From contig CANPZR010000143.1 of assembly GCA_947589175.1 (NCBI GenBank), positions 1-6,586 of the forward strand: DNA of 6,586 nt. The letters are read 5' to 3'. Shown here one piece after another: positions 1 through 5,437 of this stretch. This stretch comes from an uncultured Lachnospiraceae bacterium (GTDB lineage: Bacteria; Bacillota; Clostridia; Lachnospirales; Lachnospiraceae). Every line of letters begins with the position of its first letter. Position 1 is the stretch's first letter. The translations under genes and the position numbers were made by a program. The notes beneath the pieces are model-generated. The model searched no databases, was not told where the DNA came from, and worked only from the letters and a program-made list of their open reading frames with translations.

Positions 1-894
1 GTCGGCGTGGCGGTGGCGGCGCTGTCGGAGTCGGCCGGTTATTATACGGGAATATATGTGTTCGTCAATATGCTTTTTTACGCCTTGCAGCTCTACGCGG
101 ATTTTACCGGCGGAATCGACATCACGATCGGCATTGCCCAGGTGTTGGGAATCCGGGTGCGCGAGAATTTCATCCGTCCGTTTTTTTCAAAGAACATTGC
201 GGAGTTCTGGCGCAGATGGCATATTTCCATGGGCACATGGTTTAAGGATTATGTCTTTTACCCCTGCGGGATCAGCCGTCCGGTGAAAAAAATCACCGCC
301 TTTTGCAAAAGGCATTTTGGAATGGCGGTGGCCCGCCGCATCGCCGTGTACATATCGTCTATCCTCGTGTGGCTGGCAACGGGAATCTGGCATGGCGCGG
401 AGTGGCGTTTTGTGATATGGGGCCTGTTAAACGGAGTAATTATTATGCTGTCAGAGGAATGCGAGCCGCTGTACCATCGGTTTCACAAGAGGTTTCCGGG
501 AGCCCTGCGCTCGGTCTGCTATCGCGGATTTCAGGTGATACGGACCTTTTTGCTGATGAGCTGTCTGAGGATGTTCGATGTGTATGGCAGCGTTCGGAGA
601 ACGGCGAGGCAGATGGTTCATATGTTTACACGGATTGGCAGGAGGGCATTGACCGGGGAGGAGTTATTGGGACTGGGACTTTCCCTGGGAGATTACGCAA
701 TCCTTCTGGCAGGCGCAATCCTGCTTTTTGCGGTGAGTATGTGGGGTCGGAGCGGCAGCGTCCGGGAAAAGATTGCGGCCCGCCCCTATATTTTCCGCTA
801 TGCAGTATTTGTGGGACTTTTTGCGTGCGTTATTCTGTTCGGGACCTACGGACAGGGATATGACGTGCAGCAATTTATTTATAATCAGTTTTAG
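1..894 (+). CDS. MBOAT-family membrane O-acyltransferase (AlgI/DltB-like), 5'-partial
   Basis: The frame is open from the first base, so the N-terminus lies outside the window. About 297 residues are visible; family members are usually about 450-500. The MBOAT signature is clear: a conserved block around visible residues 30-85 (QLYADFTGGIDITIG, then FWRRWHISMGTW with His74) and the block TGIWHGAEW with the putative catalytic His131. Hydrophobic membrane segments surround both blocks and recur near the C-terminus. Known members (AlgI, DltB, PatA) are multi-pass membrane proteins that pass an acyl group from a cytoplasmic donor to an extracellular acceptor, usually with an SGNH-type partner. 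The next gene, 11 nt downstream, is such a partner, so the pair probably O-acylates a surface polymer. Acyl group and acceptor cannot be read from sequence. Family call is firm; substrate is unknown. Confidence 0.9.
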   Translation, partial: VGVAVAALSESAGYYTGIYVFVNMLFYALQLYADFTGGIDITIGIAQVLGIRVRENFIRPFFSKNIAEFWRRWHISMGTWFKDYVFYPCGISRPVKKITAFCKRHFGMAVARRIAVYISSILVWLATGIWHGAEWRFVIWGLLNGVIIMLSEECEPLYHRFHKRFPGALRSVCYRGFQVIRTFLLMSCLRMFDVYGSVRRTARQMVHMFTRIGRRALTGEELLGLGLSLGDYAILLAGAILLFAVSMWGRSGSVREKIAARPYIFRYAVFVGLFACVILFGTYGQGYDVQQFIYNQF

Positions 895-905
895 AAAGGC
901 AGCGG

Positions 906-2084
906 GTGAGTATGCAATCGGGAAAAATTCGAGTTATGGCAAAAAAGGCAGGTGTTTTTCTGGCTTCCGCAATCGTTTTTCTGACTCTTATGGCGGGTCT
1001 GCAGCGGCTGGTGGAACCCAAATATACCGAGCTGCCGGAGGGGAATTTCACGGCGGAATATTATGAGGAGACGACGCCCCATGACGTGCTTCTGATCGGG
1101 GACTGCGAGGTGTATGAAAATATAGACCCCATATATCTCTGGAGAAATTTCGGGATTACCAGCTATATTCGGGGAAATGCCCAGCAGCTGGCGTGGCAGT
1201 CCTATTATATGCTGGAGGACACGCTGAAATACGAGACGCCCAAGGTTGTGATTTACAATGTGCAGGCGCTCACGTATGGGGAACCGCAGAGGGAAGAATA
1301 TAACCGCATGACGTTAGACGATATGAGATGGTCGGCGACGAAGCTTCATGCCATTGAGGCGTCCCGGTGCGAGGGAGAATCTGTGATAGACTATATTTTT
1401 CCGATTCTCCGGTATCACAGCCGGATACTGAGTCTGACGAAAGATGATTTTACATATTTTAACAAGCGGAAGAAAACGACCCATAACGGGTATTACATGA
1501 GGGTGGATGTGCTGCCGGTGAGCCAATCGGACGTGGCGGATCCCTCATGGCTGTTGGGCGGGGAAGAAGAGCAGGAGCAGATCGACGATCCCTGGGCGCA
1601 GATCGAGGGAGCTGAGGAAGAGGCGGAGCCGGTGAAGGAGCGGGATCGGGGAGAGCCGTTCGGAAAGCTTCCCATGGAATATATGAACCGGATCCGCACT
1701 CTGTGCGAGGAGAACGGCATCCAGCTGATTTTGATGAAAGCGCCCAGCCTGTCCCCGGTCTGGTATGATTCGGACGAGGCGCAGGTGCAGGAGTACGCGG
1801 ACCGGTATAAGCTTCCCTACATTAATTTTTACGATCACTGGAAGGAAATAGGAATTGATTATGAAACCGATACGTATGACGGCGGCCTGCACATGAATCT
1901 GAGCGGGGCGGACAAGCTGTCCGAGTATCTGGGGGATTTTTTGTCCGAGGAATACGGCCTTGCCGATCACAGGCAGGATCCGGCCTATGCGCAGGTGTAC
2001 CGTGAAAAAGAAGAATTTTATGAGGAAATGATACAGAAGCAGAATGAGGAACTGGATAAATACGGAGAAATCCGCAGTTATTAA
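906..2084 (+). CDS. Membrane-anchored SGNH/DltD-like protein, partner of the MBOAT acyltransferase
   Basis: The 392-residue protein has an N-terminal membrane segment (about residues 14-32) and an extracytoplasmic domain. SGNH-like landmarks are visible: a strand followed by the nucleophile-elbow block LLIGDCEVYEN (residues 62-72), RGNAQQ (89-94), and a C-terminal block DGGLHMNLSG (325-334) with Asp325 and His329 as candidate catalytic residues. At the elbow Cys67 replaces the usual Ser. From memory, related clostridial proteins also carry GDCE, so this may be normal for the subfamily. Residues about 206-252 form an acidic Glu/Asp-rich insert between the two halves of the fold. The gene follows the MBOAT gene by 11 nt and is likely co-transcribed; DltD, AlgJ and PatB are analogous partners. 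The GTG start at 906 is favoured because AGAAAGG at 893-899 lies 6 nt before it; ATG at 912 or 936 are alternatives. Confidence 0.82.
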   Translation: MSMQSGKIRVMAKKAGVFLASAIVFLTLMAGLQRLVEPKYTELPEGNFTAEYYEETTPHDVLLIGDCEVYENIDPIYLWRNFGITSYIRGNAQQLAWQSYYMLEDTLKYETPKVVIYNVQALTYGEPQREEYNRMTLDDMRWSATKLHAIEASRCEGESVIDYIFPILRYHSRILSLTKDDFTYFNKRKKTTHNGYYMRVDVLPVSQSDVADPSWLLGGEEEQEQIDDPWAQIEGAEEEAEPVKERDRGEPFGKLPMEYMNRIRTLCEENGIQLILMKAPSLSPVWYDSDEAQVQEYADRYKLPYINFYDHWKEIGIDYETDTYDGGLHMNLSGADKLSEYLGDFLSEEYGLADHRQDPAYAQVYREKEEFYEEMIQKQNEELDKYGEIRSY

Positions 2085-2100
2085 TAAACAAATAAAATCA

Positions 2101-2105
2101 GGAGG
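2101..2105 (+). promoter_or_regulatory. Shine-Dalgarno site that decides the start of the next gene
   Basis: GGAGG lies 5 nt before an ATG at 2111 and 9 nt before an ATG at 2115. The 2111 frame encodes no signal peptide and does not match the long open frame. The 2115 frame gives a clean signal peptide and a full-length protein. The two overlapping ATGs in different frames could lower initiation efficiency, but this is inference. Confidence 0.75.
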
Positions 2106-2114
2106 TACAAATGT

Positions 2115-2600
2115 ATGAAAAAATTAAAAAAGGGACTGGCTGTGCTGCTGCTATTTGTTCTGGCGGCGGGGCAATTTCCGGGGATAACCGCCCGGGCGGC
2201 GGCGAAAGGGTATAAGTTTACCTACAAAAAGGCAACCGTCTACATGGGCGCTCCGGCGGCCAAGCTGATCAAGAAGGCAGGAAAGCCGAAAAGCACGAAG
2301 GTGGCGAAAAGCTGCGCGTATGACGGAAAGGATAGAACCTACAAATATAAGGATTTTATTCTGTATACGTATTCCAATTCGGACAATGGCCCGGAATACG
2401 TGGCAGGCATTACTTTTCTGACCAAAAAGGTTTCCACGCAGGAGGGAATAAAAATCGGAAGTTCCTTTAGCAGTGTGAAGAAAAAGTATGGAAGCGTCAA
2501 GGATTATCTGGGAGTTTATACATATAAAAAAGGAAATTGCAAGCTGCAGCTCGAAGTTACCGATGGTGTGGTGACAAACCTGCGGTATACAAAAAAATGA
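2115..2600 (+). CDS. Small secreted lysine-rich protein of unknown function
   Basis: The 161-residue product starts with a classic signal peptide: KKLKK, a hydrophobic core at residues 8-20, and an Ala-rich likely cleavage region near ARA-AA at 26-30. The mature part is strongly basic, rich in Lys and Tyr, and appears to have two halves. The first (about 38-90) contains TVYMGAPAAKLIKKAGKP. The second (about 107-158) contains GIKIGSSFSSVKKKYG, then a short beta-rich tail ending in VVTNLRY. The GIKIG-x-x-x-x-x-VKKKYG stretch resembles the GxxxxxVxxxxG motif of SmpA/BamE-like and related small exported domains, but the similarity is too short to name the family. It sits 30 nt after the SGNH gene with its own strong ribosome binding site and is probably part of the same transcription unit. 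No anchor or catalytic motif is visible. Function unknown. Confidence 0.8.
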   Translation: MKKLKKGLAVLLLFVLAAGQFPGITARAAAKGYKFTYKKATVYMGAPAAKLIKKAGKPKSTKVAKSCAYDGKDRTYKYKDFILYTYSNSDNGPEYVAGITFLTKKVSTQEGIKIGSSFSSVKKKYGSVKDYLGVYTYKKGNCKLQLEVTDGVVTNLRYTKK

Positions 2601-2654
2601 TTAGAAAAATTTGTCTTTTATGATACAGAAAATGAGAAAAGAAGGTGGTTCAGC

Positions 2655-4202
2655 ATGAAATTAAAAAATAATGCCATTCGTATGACAGCGGGACTATTGC
2701 TCTGCAGCCTGTTCTTTGCCGGACAGGGCGTCTGCGTGCAATCACAGGCAAAAACAGTTAAAATTTCCAAATATGTGAAAGTGGGAAAACGGATTCGGCT
2801 TGGCTCATCCTCAAAAGGCGTTTCCTATAAGAGCAGCAACAGCGTAATTGCAGCGGTGGACTCAAAGGGATTTGTGACGGGGAAAAAGGCGGGAACGGCA
2901 ACGATTTCCGCAAGAAAAAACGGATCTAAAATTAAAAAATACACGGTAACTGTAAAACCGGTAAACCGCAGGCCGGAACGGCTGCCGGTAACATTTTCTG
3001 AAATCGGCATAAAGGAGACCCGAAAAGGGGACCGGTATCAGACGGTTCTTACCAACAATGCCAAAAAAGGAACTGTAAAGAGGGTTGTTTACTACTATAA
3101 GGTCGATGTAAAAGAGGAGTCTCCCTCTGCTGAACCGACCTTTACGCCCGCTCCTACCGACAGCCCCAATGCTTCGCAGGGGGCGGTTTCAGCCGGAAGC
3201 TTATCGGCGGAATTTCCCGATAGTGCAGAGACATCGGATCTTTCAGCGGATTTGGCCGATCCGATAGCGCAGAGACAGAAAATCAAACTGACGGCGAAGA
3301 AAATCAAGCCGGGCAAAAAAGCAATCGCTGTCCGGAAAGGGACAAGAGCTGACACGGTTTCATTAGCAGGCTGCACCCCATACAAAATTAAATTGTATAC
3401 AGGAAAAGCATTATATGTCTATGACGCGGAGTCGGAAACGAGCCATTACACCTTTAAATGGGGAGGGGACGATACCACCGCTCCGGACATCAAGGGACTG
3501 GTAAAGGGAAAAAGTTATACGGGATACGACGATATTTACCGCGTCTATTACTCGGACATGAAAAGCCAGTATAATTTCAAGCAATTTGTGACGGCGACGG
3601 ACGACCGTGACGGCGAGGTAAGCGTAAAAGTGGACGCAAGCCAGATCAACTGGAAACAGCAAGGCGTATACAAGCTGTGGTTCACGGCGACGGACCGCGC
3701 GGGAAACCGGGCGAAGTCATGGGCGAAGGTGAGAGTGTATACTCCCGGCACGGCGGAGAAGGCGGCCGATCAGATTCTAAAATCAATCACCAGTAAAAGC
3801 TGGTCGATGGGGCAAAAGGCAAGGGCAATCTACCGATATATCCGGGGGCACTGCTCCTACATACAGCATACGTCCCATACGCAATGGCGCGATAGCGCCC
3901 TGCGGGGACTGCGGTATCATTCGGGAGACTGCTATACCTATTACGCCATGGCACGGCTGCTTCTGACGAGGGCCGGCATTCCCAATGTCATGGTCAAGCG
4001 GTATCCTACCCCCGGCGGACGGCGGCATTTCTGGAATCTGGCTTATGTCCAGGGCGGATGGTATCACTTCGATACGACGCCAAGAGTTCGGAACGCTAAT
4101 TTCTGCCTCTGGACCGACGCCCAGCTGTGGGAATATTCTACCGGATATACGTTTCAGTTCGATCGCAGCGCATTTCCGGCAAGGGCAACGAGGAGATTGT
4201 AG
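2655..4202 (+). CDS. Secreted Big_2-like / Ig-like / transglutaminase-like domain protein
   Basis: The 515-residue product has a signal peptide (about 1-32) and a Big_2-like Ig domain (about 33-101, with the hallmark VDSKGFVTGKKAGTATIS). A beta-rich segment follows, interrupted by a Ser/Pro/Thr/acidic linker (about 154-205). Next comes a second Ig-like domain (about 274-362, FVTATDDRDGEVSV then GVYKLWFTATDRAGN, as in HYR/DUF5011-type domains). The C-terminal domain (about 366-500) is transglutaminase-like, with Cys426 in SGDCYTYYAMARLLL, His458 in HFWNLAY and Asp473 in WYHFDTTP, an intact papain-like triad. Bacterial members include proteases, cross-linking enzymes and peptide-cleaving enzymes, so the reaction is uncertain; an extracellular cysteine protease or transamidase acting at the cell wall is likely. 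No sortase signal is seen. Ribosome binding site GAAGGTGG at 2641-2648, 6 nt before ATG. Gene spacing suggests co-transcription with its neighbours. Confidence 0.88.
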   Translation: MKLKNNAIRMTAGLLLCSLFFAGQGVCVQSQAKTVKISKYVKVGKRIRLGSSSKGVSYKSSNSVIAAVDSKGFVTGKKAGTATISARKNGSKIKKYTVTVKPVNRRPERLPVTFSEIGIKETRKGDRYQTVLTNNAKKGTVKRVVYYYKVDVKEESPSAEPTFTPAPTDSPNASQGAVSAGSLSAEFPDSAETSDLSADLADPIAQRQKIKLTAKKIKPGKKAIAVRKGTRADTVSLAGCTPYKIKLYTGKALYVYDAESETSHYTFKWGGDDTTAPDIKGLVKGKSYTGYDDIYRVYYSDMKSQYNFKQFVTATDDRDGEVSVKVDASQINWKQQGVYKLWFTATDRAGNRAKSWAKVRVYTPGTAEKAADQILKSITSKSWSMGQKARAIYRYIRGHCSYIQHTSHTQWRDSALRGLRYHSGDCYTYYAMARLLLTRAGIPNVMVKRYPTPGGRRHFWNLAYVQGGWYHFDTTPRVRNANFCLWTDAQLWEYSTGYTFQFDRSAFPARATRRL

Positions 4203-4218
4203 TAGTGTGAAGAGCAAT

Positions 4219-4322
4219 ATCCTCTCCTCGCCAAGGGGCTCGGATTTTGCTTCGCAAAACAAGGAGGAAAATCCTCTCCTCGCCAAGGGGGCTCGGATTT
4301 TGCTTCGCAAAACAAGGGAGGA
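4219..4322 (+). repeat. Two tandem copies of a ~52-bp repeat, each ending in a Shine-Dalgarno sequence
   Basis: Copy 1 is 4219-4268 and copy 2 is 4271-4322. They are identical except for one extra G in the G run (4291), one extra G before GGAGGA, and the 2-nt joint. Each copy starts ATCCTCTCCTCGCC, carries the perfect hairpin TTTTGC-TTC-GCAAAA (4244-4258 and 4298-4312), and ends with GGAGGA. The start of each copy (TCCTC) is complementary to GAGGA at its end. Copy 2 supplies the ribosome binding site of the LRR gene. Copy 1's GGAGG (4263-4267) has no start codon at a useful distance. The repeats could be a small palindromic dispersed element or a translational control element; the sequence alone does not decide. 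Confidence 0.85.
4316..4321 (+). promoter_or_regulatory. Ribosome binding site of the LRR gene, embedded in repeat copy 2
   Basis: GGGAGG ends 6 nt before ATG 4328, the spacing expected for efficient initiation. This argues against an upstream TTG start at 4247, which would read through the repeat and add 27 residues without a ribosome binding site. GAGGA (4318-4322) can pair with TCCTC at 4272-4276, closing a stem around the TTTTGC hairpin and possibly hiding the site. Confidence 0.7.
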
Positions 4323-4327
4323 TTAAA

Positions 4328-5221
4328 ATGAAGAGTATTTCAATGAGAACGGACAGAAAAACCACAATGGGGAAGGTCATGGTAAAGAAAGTTGCGACAG
4401 TCATAGCAGTGGCGGCGATGATTATTGTCGGTATGCCTGTTTCGGCTAGCGCGGCAAAGAAGGTGACACTAACGCCGAAAACGGTCAGTGTAAAGGTGGG
4501 AAAATCCAAGAAGCTGACACTTAAAAACAACACGAAAAAGGTGACATGGACGATTGCGTCTGGCAAGAAGTATGTCACATTGAAGAACAAGAAGAAAAAA
4601 AGCGTGACAGTTGTGGGAAAAAAAGAAGGAAGAGCAAAAGTACAGGCAAAAGTGGGTAAGAAGAAATATACATGTATTGTAACGGTGATGGCAGAGGAGG
4701 CAACAACGAATCCGGCGGATACACCGTCAGAAGAACCATCCGCATCGCCTACGCCAAAACCGGCAGAAACACTGTATGTAAACCCGAATGCTTCCCCCAT
4801 TACCTTGGAATATAATGGTTCGAATGCGGATGAAATTCGAAAAGAGATGGAAGGGTCTTGGGAGATAGATAGTAATGACAAAATTATTGTAAATCAACCT
4901 TATCACATTAAGATATTAGGCAATGTGACAAGTATTGAGAAAGAGGCATTTAGCGGTTGTACTAGTCTGACCGATATTGAGTTTGAGCTTCCGTCAAAAG
5001 TGACCGATATTGGTGAAAGAGCATTTGAATCCTGTGAAGGCCTGACGAATCTTGTTATTCCGAATGGCGTGACGAGTATCGGGAGGGAGGCGTTTCAATG
5101 CTGTCGAGGTCTGAAGAATCTTACTATTTCGGATAGTGTGATGAGCATAGGTAATTGGGCGTTTCACTCTTGCACTAAGCTGGCAAGTCTCACTATTCCC
5201 GACGATGAAAACTTTGGGTAA
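4328..5221 (+). CDS. Secreted Big_2-like plus BspA-type leucine-rich-repeat protein, probably 3'-truncated
   Basis: The 297-residue product has a signal peptide (basic residues up to about 21, hydrophobic core 22-36, Ala-rich cleavage region 38-43) and a Lys-rich Big_2-like Ig domain (about 44-121). A Thr/Pro/Ser/Glu linker (about 122-148) and a short bridging segment follow. The C-terminus is four LRR_5/BspA-type repeats of 23-24 residues at about 200-223, 224-247, 248-270 and 271-293, with the pattern VTSIG-x-x-AF-x-x-C-x-x-L-x-x-L-x-IP. The frame ends after the fourth repeat with ENFG and a stop, where another VTSIG unit would be expected. BspA-like proteins usually carry many more repeats and bind host or surface partners. 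The mobile-element-like DNA starting right behind the stop suggests the 3' part was cut off by insertion. A naturally short protein is the alternative. Base composition in the LRR part is visibly more A+T-rich than in the upstream genes. Confidence 0.82.
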   Translation: MKSISMRTDRKTTMGKVMVKKVATVIAVAAMIIVGMPVSASAAKKVTLTPKTVSVKVGKSKKLTLKNNTKKVTWTIASGKKYVTLKNKKKKSVTVVGKKEGRAKVQAKVGKKKYTCIVTVMAEEATTNPADTPSEEPSASPTPKPAETLYVNPNASPITLEYNGSNADEIRKEMEGSWEIDSNDKIIVNQPYHIKILGNVTSIEKEAFSGCTSLTDIEFELPSKVTDIGERAFESCEGLTNLVIPNGVTSIGREAFQCCRGLKNLTISDSVMSIGNWAFHSCTKLASLTIPDDENFG

Positions 5222-5266
5222 GGAAAACCAGTAAAATCAAGGGTTCCAGCGATTATAGGTTGTGAT

Positions 5267-5299
5267 TTACTACAAATTTACTACAAATTTGCTACGCAT
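5267..5299 (+). repeat. Three 11-bp direct repeats (iteron-like, possible integrase arm sites)
   Basis: TTACTACAAAT occurs at 5267-5277 and again at 5278-5288. A diverged third copy, TTGCTACGCAT (8 of 11 identical), follows at 5289-5299. The copies are head-to-tail without spacer, about one helical turn each. Such short repeats at an element end resemble arm-type binding sites of tyrosine integrases. Repeat structure is certain; role is inferred. Confidence 0.75.
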
Positions 5300-5325
5300 A
5301 ATACGTGATAATACTGAATAATACG
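5300..5325 (+). repeat. Three AATAC repeats at 10-bp spacing
   Basis: AATACGTGAT (5300-5309), AATACTGAAT (5310-5319) and AATACG (5320-5325) put the AATAC core on the same helix face three times, directly joined to the 11-bp repeats. This could be a second protein-binding array, for example for an excisionase or host factor. The function is inferred only from position and phasing. Confidence 0.55.
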
Positions 5326-5362
5326 TTTTTGCGGCATTCAATTTTATAGGGTATGTACCTTT

Positions 5363-5402
5363 AAGGACACTTTCCAAGTGGGAATTTGGGAGTGTCCTTT
5401 TG
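5363..5402 (+). terminator. Hairpin with short T tract, possible terminator before the element genes
   Basis: AAGGACACT (5363-5371) and AGTGTCCTT (5391-5399) form a perfect 9-bp stem. CCAA (5374-5377) can pair with TTGG inside the loop, and the right arm runs into TTTT (5398-5401). It ends about 35 nt before the DUF6075-like start. It could stop transcription entering from the chromosome or, in a circular form, from the other end. The T tract is short and the loop is long, so a regulatory leader or recombination-related structure remains possible. Confidence 0.5.
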
Positions 5403-5424
5403 TTATGGTCAAAAAAATAAAATT

Positions 5425-5429
5425 GGAGG
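5425..5429 (+). promoter_or_regulatory. Ribosome binding site of the DUF6075-like gene
   Basis: GGAGG lies 5 nt before ATG 5435 and 8 nt before the adjacent in-frame ATG 5438; both are acceptable. It rules out the longer open frame that begins at 5378 inside the hairpin. Confidence 0.7.
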
Positions 5430-5437
5430 TAGAAATG

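Noticed and set aside
303..863. Open + frame inside the MBOAT gene
   Set aside because: It lies in another frame of a gene with clear conserved motifs and has no membrane or domain pattern of its own.
3783..4310. Long open frame on the - strand (about 175 codons)
   Set aside because: It is antisense to the conserved transglutaminase-like domain and runs through the repeats; no recognisable domain.
4219..4322. CRISPR array
   Set aside because: The two copies are directly adjacent with a 2-nt joint, so there are no spacers, and no cas gene is nearby.
4247..4327. Upstream TTG start for the LRR gene
   Set aside because: The added 27 residues are encoded by the repeat, lack a ribosome binding site and would bury the signal peptide.
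4138..4881. Long open frame on the - strand (about 247 codons)
   Set aside because: It is the antisense of the Lys-rich LRR gene; the Phe/Leu/Val-rich product simply mirrors AAA/AAG codons, and no ribosome binding site or family motif is visible.
5238..5256. tRNA fragment as an attachment site, because GGGTTCCAGC resembles a T-arm
   Set aside because: No matching acceptor stem, anticodon arm or CCA-type end can be built around it.
5378..5437. Upstream start for the DUF6075-like gene
   Set aside because: It begins inside the hairpin without a ribosome binding site; GGAGG at 5425-5429 clearly serves ATG 5435/5438.
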